A DNA stretch of 64,000 nt, from contig NMRA01000157.1 in NCBI GenBank assembly GCA_002633005.1, positions 734,607 to 798,606 on the forward strand, written 5' to 3'. The notes under the pieces were generated by a model, which saw only the letters and a list, made by a program, of their open reading frames with translations, ran no database searches and was not told where the DNA came from. The position numbers and the translations under genes were made by a program. This document shows, piece by piece, positions 40,601-49,800 of this stretch (its first letter is position 1; the number at the start of each line of letters is the position of its first letter). This stretch comes from Phoronis australis (lineage: Eukaryota; Phoronida; Phoronidae).

Positions 40601-42241
40601 AAATAGCTTTTTAACTCGGTCATCACCATGAATTTTTTTCTACAGTATTATAAAGTTTGGCTTACATTAGGGTGAGGGGGTTGAGCTGGTTCACTTAAGT
40701 ATGTGTATGATCCTAGAAAAATGTCCAAATTTGGCGTAATTTGAAATACCACATATCGAAATGGTAGATCAGATTCATGTGAAGCTTTCAGGTACTATGC
40801 ATTATGCATTGTTTTCCAAAATGCTTTCAGGATTCTTTTTTAAATACCTTTTTGCAGAAAGGACTATTGAAAATATGACTTTTATTCTTTAATGGTAAAA
40901 ATTCAAAAGTTGCATAAAACAAAATGAAATGCGTGTAATTTTGAAAGCTGTAACAGTGTTTTTGAGAAGAAACTTTACCATGATATTCTTATTGTAGATT
41001 TGCTTTGAGTGTACCTTTCTTTTTGCTAAATTCTACTAGACTTGGTCACATGATCAAATTCCTGGCAGATAAGTTTCTTTCAATATTCTGCAGGCTTTTT
41101 ACTCTCAGAAATTATACTTTCATGGAGTTAAAATCTATAGTTTTCTAGATATATGGCTAAACACACAACAGAGTTATTGATAACCTCAGTGGGCGATAGC
41201 ACAATACGTCAACTTCTTATAAAACTTTTATTCTTGTTGAACTGACAGTTATCTACAAACTAATAAAGCTTGTCGGATAATAGAACCAAACAATATTCCC
41301 AAAACGTTAATATGGCAAACCCACATTCGACGAAACCACCATAAAGCAGTGGTTATAGATTAACAACGAAATACTAGGTATACAATCCAGCAGACGTACA
41401 TGATTAGGATAAATGTAGAGCCTTAACTAAGTTACTGGAATTTCTTCATGACCCAGACTAAGCCCTCTAAACTGCATCTTTACACGGTGAGAATCAGTTT
41501 TCGAATGCCCACTACAAATGAATGGTCTAGCTAAAAACCATCAAATGGTAATTCTGATTGGTTAGACCACAATGAAAACATACTCAGTCAATAAACAATT
41601 ACCTACAATTGGGGGTAAACCAATATTACGATGCTATTTCGGAAACGCCCCAAGACGAACATACAACGCTCCTGATGGACATAAAGTATTGTAAAGAAAA
41701 GACTAATGCTCCTGCATTAATAACAGCCTTAAGGTATTGGCTACGTGTCTTACCATGGATCAATTTTTAATATCTTTTTACCATAGTAGACACATGAAAC
41801 TGTATATTTTTAAAACTCTTGATCATGGAATCTTATGTGCACGAAAGTACTGCCCTCATCTTTGTAACTTTATTTGTTTTGACAGCAGAATTCTTAGGTT
41901 ACAAGGCCTTTTAACAAAATCCCGTGGGTTTCTTGCAATCAAAATAAAAACTAAAGTTTTGTTTAAAAAAATTTTGTTTCTGGAAAATTTTGGCGATCTC
42001 CTTGTCCCGTATTAAACAGAAATGCAATTGGTAACTCATACTTTTATTTCCTTTGACTGGAATACTTTGTCATTATCCTTCATCTTGGTAACCTTGACAT
42101 TGATCCTTTTGCACCTGTTTTCAGATCCTCCAGAATGACCGAGCCTTGAACCACAGAGAGGAGGATGAGGATGAAGATTGTGTCAAAATCGATGGTAACC
42201 ATGTCAACAAGAACGGTGACAGCAAGAGTGGTTGTTGTTAG
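25486..42241 (+). CDS. RAB32: RAB32/RAB38-family small GTPase, 5'-incomplete, last exon duplicated
   Basis: Exons: 25486-25611, 28041-28119, 30012-30193, 32289-32432, and a terminal exon present twice (39281-39397 and 42125-42241). Phases chain exactly and give 215 residues plus a missing short N-terminus (human RAB32: 225 aa). RAB32 and RAB38 act on lysosome-related organelles and endosomal trafficking, cycling between GTP and GDP states on membranes. Visible motifs are P-loop GELGTGKTS, switch I region RATIGVDFALKV, WDIAGQERFGNMTRVYYKEA (G3 and switch II), LLANKCDQ (G4), ETSAKEN (G5) and the C-terminal CC prenylation signal. The segment RYVHQFFSQHYRAT and the VNWD-like strand are specific for RAB32/38. 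A protostome-type or pre-duplication ancestor of both vertebrate genes is expected, so the symbol stands for the RAB32/38 clade. Confidence 0.92.
25641..26533 (+). mobile_element. TTAA-flanked Kolobok-like DNA transposon remnant
   Basis: The element is about 893 bp with TTAA on both sides (25637-25640 and 26534-26537) and long inverted ends. The termini are GGCGAAAGCAACC and GGCAAAGGCAACC (read inward), and homology extends roughly 280 bp inward on both sides. Inside is a THAP-like start MPRCCCVLGC near 25,907. Further on are the pieces RRCQVCGARV and, in the same frame after a stop, CVAGHSGKWDS. These resemble the C-x2-C-G ... C-x2-GH-x3-W-x-S zinc motif I associate with Kolobok transposases. 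It is inactive. A second element end of this family is at 62951-63017. Confidence 0.65.
26803..26918. mobile_element. Small palindromic MITE (about 115 bp)
   Basis: The ends AATAGTCGGATATAACGT and its near complement (AGTTATAGCCGACTATT) enclose inverted halves around AACCAGTTTGATACC / AAACTAGTTTTC. A related sequence lies at 25046-25140 with GTCGGATATAACGTTTCC. Confidence 0.65.
27000..28040. other. RAB intron sequence, nothing certain
   Basis: A short inverted repeat (CCCAACTTGTT / AACAAGTTGGG) lies at 27,170-27,210. No coding block or family was recognised. Confidence 0.4.
28041..28119 (+). CDS. RAB32: RAB32-like exon, switch I and G3 start
   Basis: The exon has 79 bp, with acceptor ttttcag and donor gtaaag. 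It encodes IGVDFALKVINWDADTL, then LQLWDIA plus the first base of Gly, so the WDIAGQ motif is split by the intron. Confidence 0.95.
28435..29435 (+). repeat. Dispersed repeat, copy 2 (see 7440-8180)
   Basis: It shares ordered landmarks with 7440-8180 but carries extra internal sequence near 28,520-28,900. It sits in the RAB intron, in the same orientation as copy 1. Confidence 0.7.
29669..29955. repeat. 16-bp minisatellite within a short direct duplication
   Basis: About eight copies of GTCGTTGGAATGATGG run from 29,750 to the n at 29877. The unique block preceding the array (TAACTAAGGCATAATTTG...) reappears directly after the n. The duplicate flanks suggest an unresolved array length or two alleles placed in series. 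Confidence 0.9.
30012..30193 (+). CDS. RAB32: RAB32-like exon, switch II to G4
   Basis: The exon has 182 bp and encodes GQERFGNMTRVYYKEAVG, FIVFDVTRAGTFEAV and SPIPCVLLANK. The catalytic Gln of the GQE motif is present. The donor gtgatt is unusual but leaves the frame joining LLANK to CDQ. Confidence 0.95.
30541..30847. mobile_element. hAT-like MITE (307 bp)
   Basis: The termini are CAGTGGCGGATTTAGG on the left and CAGGGGCAGATCCAGG (reverse complement of the right end), followed by G-rich subterminal tracts. CAG...CTG ends with this consensus are typical of hAT MITEs. Flanks share only GTGTG, so the expected 8-bp target duplication is imperfect or absent. Confidence 0.65.
30970..32288. other. 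RAB intron sequence, nothing recognised
   Basis: A/T-rich intron. The open frame 31,278-31,526 shows no family resemblance. Confidence 0.45.
32289..32432 (+). CDS. RAB32: RAB32-like exon, G4 to G5
   Basis: The exon encodes 48 codons: CDQAKEGLVNNQAQMDEYC, WFETSAKENINIDEAA and LVTQ. It contains the guanine-specificity motifs NK-x-D (with the previous exon) and SAK. Confidence 0.95.
32540..33110 (+). repeat. Diverged dispersed repeat (related to 47100-47600)
   Basis: It shares TGGTCTAAAC, GTTGAAATAGCTGCTTTTT-like, CCACTATATTTTGTT, GCAGCATTCTCAT, AACCTGACCTCCATCACAAAA and AACAAACTGTCAG blocks with 47,100-47,600. The blocks occur in rotated order there. No coding capacity was seen. Confidence 0.6.
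35390..35590 (+). pseudogene. Truncated THAP zinc-finger domain of a transposase
   Basis: It starts MSAKKTYGGHTCVPGCFKN and includes LSFYVFPANQELREKW. This is the first half of a C2CH THAP domain: Cys-x3-Cys, then the FP...R..W block. The expected later Cys-x2-His-Phe is missing: the frame ends after GYLVGNT, where CS.HF should appear. A splice junction just there or plain decay would explain it. THAP domains bind the transposon ends. Confidence 0.65.
36341..36766 (+). pseudogene. Unassigned open frame inside the THAP element
   Basis: 141 codons, unusually long for this DNA. It lies between the THAP fragment and the right terminal repeat, so it may be a remnant of the transposase body. I recognise no RNase H catalytic residues or other motif. 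Confidence 0.3.
36999..37817. mobile_element. 819-bp TIR transposon with TTA target duplication
   Basis: The terminal repeats are GGGCTGTTCCAGTAAAATC and GGGCCGTTCCAGCAAAATC (reverse complement of right end), extending about 34 bp into G-rich sequence. TTA flanks both sides (36996-36998 and 37818-37820). The allelic copy at about 40,661 has the undisturbed site with one TTA. A three-base TTA/TAA duplication is characteristic of PIF/Harbinger-type elements. No transposase frame, so non-autonomous. Confidence 0.85.
37855..38420 (+). repeat. Old dispersed repeat (also 40,690-41,250 and 43,985-44,600)
   Basis: Shared blocks are TAGAAAAATGTCCAAATTTG, ACATATCGAAATG, CATGTGAAGCTTTCAGGTAC, AGAAATTATACTTTCATGGAG and TAGATATTTGGCTAAACAC. 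The copy at 43,985-44,600 is more diverged. It is interrupted after CTTTCAGGTAC by a piece of about 370 bp starting ACTCGAACCTCAGTACAAC. Confidence 0.6.
39281..39397 (+). CDS. RAB32: RAB32-like terminal exon, copy a
   Basis: The exon encodes 38 codons plus TAG: an acidic stretch REEDEDEDC, then SKSGCC, the double-cysteine geranylgeranylation end typical of Rabs. The acceptor is gttttcag. Just upstream, a 27-bp piece (TTGACATTATCCTTCATC...) is tandemly doubled only in this copy. Confidence 0.93.
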   Translation: MLQNDRALNHREEDEDEDCVKIDGNHVNKNGDSKSGCC

Positions 42242-42366
42242 CATATTTATGTGTGGCTTTTGCCAACTATGTCAACCATTCCAGTTTTGGTCATGTTAAA
42301 TTTATTGAAAACTTGTTTTAAAGCCAATCTTGAATCATAGCACATGCAAATTTAGTTCTTGCAATG
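39523..42366. repeat. Multi-kilobase direct duplication, copy 2 (2.8 kb)
   Basis: Shorter counterpart of 33124-39521. Its left end begins mid-sequence right after the n (TTCTTATATGACTCGGG). Its right end runs into unique DNA from where copy 1 is cut (GTTCTTGCAAT). It contains RAB terminal exon copy b. Confidence 0.95.
42125..42241 (+). CDS. RAB32: RAB32-like terminal exon, copy b
   Basis: It reads identical to the exon at 39281-39397, including the stop. The surrounding kilobases are duplicated too, with an n between them. It is therefore more likely the second haplotype of the same exon than an alternative or duplicated exon. Confidence 0.9.
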   Translation: MLQNDRALNHREEDEDEDCVKIDGNHVNKNGDSKSGCC

Positions 42367-45300
42367 TTTTAAAGCACATTCTGTTCACACTGTAGTCATA
42401 AATTGCCAAATGTAATGAACAGGAACAGGCTTTTTGTTGTTCTTATGTCTGTGTCACTGAGAATCCTGAGTTAATCTATCAGTTACAAACGACACCTGCA
42501 CACACTGGTGTTCTATTCTGTATACTCTGGTACCAGTGGCAGATACATATGTACTTCGGCAAGTGCTCAAAACATGTCAGCTGTTGTCTGTTTGCTATTT
42601 TGTTGCAGTGACGTACTGATGGAAAAACGCTACTTCTTGTACCATTTGATTTGCCTGTTTTCTTGTGTTGCTAAAGCATTGCTAGGACTATACTTCTTGA
42701 CTTCTTGAACAACAATAGTCCGTTCAAGAAAGTCTTTAGCATGTGCATTGAAATGGATGAAACAGAATTGGCTACTGTTGGATTGTTGGAAAACTTGTAT
42801 TAACCCTGTATCAACACGTGAGAATAACTGAGCTCATGTTCCATCATATTGTGTGTAGGCGTGGGGGCTCCCAAATGAGCTGGGGGGAGGGGGGGGGGAG
42901 CACAGGCACGCACAAATGGTGGCAATTGGAGAAGTGAATGAAGCTAAATGTGGCTGGGCAGGTAGGAGTTGCAGAGCATATTTGATGGTGATGGGGGGAG
43001 AACTGGTGTCTACTTGTGAGGGGCGTCCATATTTATTCTGCACCCCCCTTGAGAACTTTCATATACCCGTGAGATGTCAAAATGGCTTGAGAATCCTTGT
43101 ATGCAGAAATTTTAAAAACAAACTATTCAAAATTTAAATTTTTGAAGTAGAGTTTGAATTTTCATGGGTGAAGTGTGAGCTTTACTAACCCTACAAATCC
43201 TGACATTGTATCTAAAATATGCCAAAGTTTAAAGTTGATATGGGTTGCTGAAGTCCAGGCAAAAATCAGTGAAGTGTTTGTGACCTTTTGCTCCCCTGTC
43301 ATGGCATTCATTCATTGTTCATATTTTGATTAGTTTTACACTTTTAGTGCTTCGGAGGATTTAGAATTGTGCTGCAGGCAATGTTTTAAGGTTTTTAGGA
43401 GAAAATTGTTAACTTTTGATTGAGATTGAATTAATCTACGTCAAATATTTATTGTAGCGTTGTAGTGTGATAAAATCTAATTATTCTTGGAAGACCACAG
43501 AATCATCCTACAAGAAAAGTGGTGAATTACTAGGTATGGTAAAATCTCGCTAATTTATACATTGTGTTGGACAGGTGAAATTTTTCATAAAATACAAGTA
43601 GCGCTAAATTAATGCTTCACAGTTATTAAGTTTTACACAATAGCTACCCACAGTGTTCTGAGAAATGGTTACCTTATGCAACAATATTAAAAGCTGTTTG
43701 AAAATGAAAAAAAAATCAATTTTGGCAATTATTTTTGTACGAAATTGCAGAGATTTTACCACATGTTCTCACAGGTACTTGTCAAAGTATCAACCACCGA
43801 CACGAAAATACCTCCATATGCCAAGCCTGAATGTATTCCCTCCTGTGCCTTTGTGAACATTCACCAGTGCTCATTAGAATGACTGCTCAGTGGAATTTCA
43901 ATTACTTTTTTGAATTTATGTATTCCATGTATTCTCTGCATCTCTATAATAATGTAATGCTTGATGCAGTTTTCCTTTTAAGGCTATGTAGGACCCCGTA
44001 AAAATGTCTAAATTTGACTAACTTGGGAACATCATATCTCAGAAATGTCTGACTGGATTCATATGAAACTTTCAGGTACACTCGAACCTCAGTACAACAT
44101 AGAATTTAAAACATCAGTATAACGTACAAAGTCCCGATTTTACCAAATGAATTTTGGTTAAAATCTTTTTTGTTTATAATGTACTTCATCGATGTAACAC
44201 TAAAAATTTGCCATCCCTTGTGACCTTAGCTACGTTTACAACTTATCGCAGCCGACTTTGCGACCTCTTAGTCTGAAGAATGTGCACATCTAAATAAAAA
44301 ATGTATCTGCGTTTTTGAGTTATATCAGTGGAATATCGATGTTATTGATACCGTTGCTTTGTTATCAATGTACCTTATAGTATCTTTTTTTACTTAATTT
44401 TACTAAAGATACGTGGTTACGTTACCCAAATGCATGGCAGGTTGGTCAAGTAAAAAATTGAATTTCGCTGGCTTTCTACATTCAGAAAATGTACTTTTAC
44501 CGAGTTAAACACTAGTTTTGTTGATATTTGGCTGAATACATAGGTTTATCCTTCATAATATTAAGTAGGTTAGTCATATGAACATAAAGATATAAATATT
44601 CATTTAGTGAATACTGGGTGTAATTAAATGGTTATTTTGTGATATGCAATGTACAGCAGGATTATTCTGTTTGTAAAGATCAAGTCCTTTAAATTGTGCT
44701 TGTGTAGTGCATGTTAAAATTATTGGAACATTTTCAATAAAAATAAATTGAAGTTGTATTCAAATGCTTCTTGCTGGTAGGTTTGGGAGTTTTTACTCAC
44801 CAAACGCTTAAATTACTATATCGATATGGACGCTTCCAGTGCTTGAACACTCTTGCTTCATTTACTATAGTAGCTATAACACGAACTATGACATTAGCTG
44901 GCATGCTAGCAATCTCTCTATGAATGTTATCCTGAAGTTCAACTGCTGTTTACAGTTTTCATACGTAGACTCTTTGGCGTATTGAGGTCGTGCAAGCACG
45001 GTAAAATGAGGTGATTGAGGAAGGCGTGTTTTAACGTTTCAATCGGTCAATGAGTCGAGAGGTTGCACCATTTTGCCAACCTAGGATGAAGCCGAGATAA
45101 CTTTAGAATGAAGAAATTAACAAGCATGTCAAGCTATCTGAATATTAAAGATTTCAAGAATCACCTTATTTCATGTTTGGCAATTTAACAGCTGCCATGT
45201 GTAAGAGAGCAAAAGAGTGTTCATACCAGAGGTGTCCATTTGAAGAATGTTATTTTTTTCAAGTACGACTATGCTGCCAGCAAGAAGCGAGTTATTCTTG

Positions 45301-46660
45301 TGTAAAGCATGCCCTGTAATTTTGAAATATGCTGTATTTATTCTTATTGGAACAAACTGTAAATTGTGTGTACCTAGTTGCTTCCTAACAAATTTGCTCA
45401 AAGCCTTTTCACTAGTTGCCCTCATAACATACCTGTCAGGTTTGGTACAGTAATTTACTCATCTGGGTTAAAACCCAGGTTTGATTTAACAACCACCCCC
45501 TCATTTCCCATTTCGTGTTTATGCACCAGAGCTCCATTACACACCCTCGGGTAATTAATATAGAGTAGACATTAGCTTTTGTACTCAAAACATCATGCTT
45601 TCATGAATGCTCATTTCACAGCCCACAGTGCAATTTGATAGTTTTACCGTGGGTCCAGTACATTGTGTGCATTTTGATTGTTAAATTCTTCCATGTGTTT
45701 TTTAATCCAAATTTGGAGTTTGAGTTCATGTCCAACCCAACTTTTCAAAAAAAATTCTCCTTAAAAACTACTTTTTAAGATTTTCAGTTTTAACACCCTA
45801 GGCAAATCAACATAGAAGAACTAGTTTTGAGCTGTGAAGGAAATTGAGTTAGATCATGTTAAAAATACTGTACACCAAGTTCTCGTTAAGATGATCAATA
45901 CTCGAGTTTGTATGACATGGATGGATGCCTTTTTCAGTTCATTTCAGGTGGCATTGCACACAATACATATTGGTCTCAATTTGTCTTCCAGGGTTCTGTG
46001 AATTAAGCTGGATTCTATGCATGTTCAACTTTTGACAATCGCGGTTCACAGTTATGAGCGATTCATATTAAATTAGAAAAGTGCTTTCAGTTAATCATAC
46101 ATCATTTTCAATACATGTAAAGTATATAATCATTGGATATTGGTAATTTATGAGTAATATTTCTAATACTTATTTTCATGGCTACATTTTATGTAAATAT
46201 AGCGATATTGATTACTGATGTGGTTTTACTTGCTTTTCATTGCTAGCTCGCTTTTCCAGAAAACGAAGGAATTGTAATAAAAATCTTTTATGTACATAAA
46301 ATACTTTTTGCACCAGAGAAAAACATCCAATTAACACACTAAGATGTTATGAATATTCCAAATAATTTAGGAGTACAAAATAAACACAACGCATCTATTT
46401 ATGATGACTCCATTGTGTTAACCGGTCTAAACAGTTTCCAAGTTAACTGAAAACTGCCATAAAGGCATTGGTTGTACTCTCCGCTGATGTGCAGAGCAGA
46501 ATGTAATGTGTTGGTTGTACTATCCGCTGGTGTGCAGATAATGATATTTTGTCACTGAACCAGTACTGAAAATGAGTTCAGTCAGTGCACAGTCATCAAT
46601 ATTCCATCACCAGCGATGTGTCAATCCTGCAAATTTCTGGCTTCTCCGATACTCTAGTCA
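42367..46660. other. Convergent intergenic region between RAB and SMNDC1 genes
   Basis: Probably holds the 3' untranslated regions of both genes, which converge. AATAAA occurs on the plus strand near 44,736. A G-run lies at 42,881-42,899 and a short direct repeat (GGTTGTACT.TCCGCTG.TGTGCAG) at 46,470-46,540. No coding exon was recognised. Confidence 0.5.
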
Positions 46661-46807
46661 CTATTTCTGCCACTTTTCCCTTGCATGAAACTTTGTCATA
46701 GGTTTACCACTAATCCCACACGTTCCCACTCCCACTCGACCAGTTCCTGCATCAGGCGTGGCAAATATACTCTTCTTTGTCTTTCCTTTTCCATACTTTC
46801 CAAATGT
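46661..46807 (-). CDS. SMNDC1: SMNDC1 exon 6 (C-terminus)
   Basis: 48 codons plus TAG, TFGKYGKGKTKKSIFATPD, GRVGVGTCGISGKPMTKF. The acceptor gttgatag gives an ungapped match in length to human NNRAYSKNKKGQVKRSIF. The exon lies 1.6 kb from exon 5. Confidence 0.95.
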   Translation of the reverse strand, partial: TFGKYGKGKTKKSIFATPDAGTGRVGVGTCGISGKPMTKFHAREKWQK

Positions 46808-49800
46808 CTATCAACAAACAAAGAACATGTTAGGAAAATGCCACAACCATTGTCGCTTATAAAAGTACAAGTTTTATAAGCAATTATTCAATCTGCCCAT
46901 AGATTGCGAAGAAGGAGAAAATCACAATTCTAACATACTTGGGTATCCACATGATGCACAACTATTACAGCTGAACATGTCCTTAAAAACAATCTTGGAG
47001 GAATGTCAAAATCAATCAGAATTTTAATGTACAACCACAAGTTTACACCTCACCATAGCTTTACCTGTATGAATACAAATCTACACATATGCAAAATAAT
47101 ACACAGAATTTTGCAATTGGCTATAAACCTGTCATCCATCACAAAAAACTTCCGATTTGAATCATATACTCTTATTAAATTGTCTCCAATTGTTCATTGG
47201 TCAAATTGGACATGATTACAGGAACTGTCAATTCATTATTGCTAGATATCATGGTGTGTCATTTTAAACCGAGCATGATCTCGGTGACTAACGAACTGTC
47301 AGTTCTTTGCAAACCCAGAATTCACTTCTCAACTGAATAAGGAACAAGTCGAAACCGATTTAAAAGGAATAAATGGTCTAAACCAAAACCCAACTCCTCT
47401 GATATAATGCAGGTTTGCTCTAGTTGCTTTTTGAAGGCTGACTATTAATTTTCACCAGGTGCAGCTCAAACCATGCTACTATGAAATTCTATTATACTTA
47501 GTTTGAAAAATTCCCTAGCCCACCATATTTTGTTAAAAATAGATAGCAAATTACCACACGAACTACAGCACTCTCATCATTGTTAATTGTCTTTATGAGT
47601 GAAATTTGCCTTTTTGGACGCAACACATTTTAAATTACATTCTTTTATAAAAGAAGCAGAAAAAGCTTATTGAAAGTAACCTGGTATGAAATTACAGCAA
47701 AAATCATTTGAAAATTAATTTTTGAATATTGATTTTGCTGATTTGTGACAAGGAGGCTTTGATAACCTTTTTTGAAATCTGCTGTATCCCAGTTGTCAAT
47801 GGACAAGCAAACACGTGGCCATTATACACTTGTCTTAAGAAAAGGACGTAAAATGCAAGAATATTAAATTCTTTTTCCAACCACCAAGGATATGTCTGCA
47901 CAAACTACGTTTTGCTGAGAGAGTTGGAATGGGGAAATGAGTGGAGGAGAATAAAAGTAAAAAGTGGGAAAAGAGGAAAGACTTAGGGGAAGAGCATGCA
48001 TTATGAAAGACATATAGTAAAGAAGGTAATATGGAGGGTGAGGTAGTGAAGGAAGAGGCGACGAGGGCCACTTCCTGAAACAAAATGTTCTTCTTTCTAA
48101 TTCTCCACATTTACCCACAATAACCCACGACAATAGGGCACTCCTCCTATTGGTGCTGTACTAACCACTATCATACAACAATTCTAATTCTACCATTAAC
48201 ATGGCAATAAAATTTGACATTTGGAATGCAGACACCGTAAAATTGAAAATCTGCATCAGGCTTATTGAATCGTTCAAATGTGTTAACGGCACCACCTCTC
48301 AAAAGTGGATCAATCATACAAAGCGTTTTTTTACCTCTGCAAATGAGAAGAGTTGAATTCAGCAAGTGGGAATTTTTTTGAATGAGGGAGCATGTCAGGA
48401 GCAATAAATACAGAGAGGAAATAAAAGAGAAAGGTGACCTTTGAACTAAATTCTTTCCAGTCATTCTTCTCCTTTTCCTTCTCTTCTTCAAGCTGTTTCA
48501 TGCGCTCTCTCTTCTTCAGGGCCTTTTTACGCTTATATTCACGCTCAGCGGCAAGTTTGTCTTTCCTAAAACATACCAAGGCAAGCATACCTCTTTGTTT
48601 GAACTCTAAACCAATACAACAACTAGTCATGACAGAAGTAAGACAACCTACATAATGTGAAGTACAAAAAATAACAAAACCACCAAAGTATACAGATTAC
48701 AAGAGATGAATGTTTATCCTGATACACATCTTTCCTAAACATTGGGGTGGTGTTTAACTGGGTTCATAATGAATAAATAAATAACAACAGTTCTATTGAT
48801 TACAAACAAAACCTCTTGCTTGTAGAGCTTGTGAAAAGCACAACACCAGAAAACCAAGATATGAAACACTAACTTTGTGACAAAATGCCATCAATTTATA
48901 TTTTATTATTGAACTATGAAAAATGTCACAAAGTTGTTATAAAAATATCTTTTAACAAAACGAACTACAAAACCATACAAAAAGAAACTATATCTTTCCA
49001 ATAAGTTGAAGTCTCCTGGATATGCAAGACATGTGGCAATGAAGACGTCTTATAAAGGCGACCTCCACATGGCCTTACCTTCAGCGACATTGGATGTACG
49101 AGTGTCAGACGATACTGTGTCAAATCACAAGCAGTTCTGCAAAAACCAGCTAAAATCCATTACATCCGAATTCTTCCGTGAGGCACCTATGCCTATAGTA
49201 TGTGCGCATAATTTAAAACATGTCCATAAATATGGATCGTTTTAAGAGTTTTTACATAACACTTTTCATTAAATCAATATCTCTGAAGTCTTATAATTTT
49301 CATAAAACAATTTGCCTTTAAATGCTTTCTTAATGCTTTCTTCTGTCAAAAATGACTTAAAAGCAAAAAAGTTGGTCAAATCAACGAGACCAAATAATTA
49401 ACAGCATGCAATTTCTAAATAGAGATTTTGTAAACTGCCAAACCACAACCATTGTTTGCAACTTGTTCTATTTTATAAGAATTCTCACAAAAAGAACATA
49501 TACCTACTTTGTAAACTTTTGACTAGATGACTGTCCTTCATTTGTCTTCTTATCATCAACTGGTCTCAATGCTGTCACCTGTGATACCTCAGTATCACCG
49601 TAACTAGAGAATGTTACAGTACATGACCCATCTTCTAATATTTCATCAACAGTTGCCTCATAATACCTACAGAGAATGACAATGAGCTTATGTAACACCA
49701 ACTTCTACAAAGAGATAGCACTCAGGGGATCACAAATCTCTGGCTGTTCAATCTATTTAGTTGTAAAAGTGTCACACAGTGCAACAATGATACAACACAA

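Noticed and set aside
39281-42241. Alternative terminal exons of the RAB gene
   Set aside because: The two exons read identical and sit in a larger duplicated block interrupted by an n, so an assembly duplicate is more likely than alternative splicing.
42834-43137. Short open frames near the G-rich tract
   Set aside because: Low-complexity composition, overlapping frames on both strands, and position in the 3' region of the RAB gene.
48171-48491. Possible extra SMNDC1 exon on the minus strand (after a CATTTGCAG acceptor)
   Set aside because: The reading does not resemble the conserved C-terminus, and exon 6 at 46,661-46,807 completes the protein in phase.
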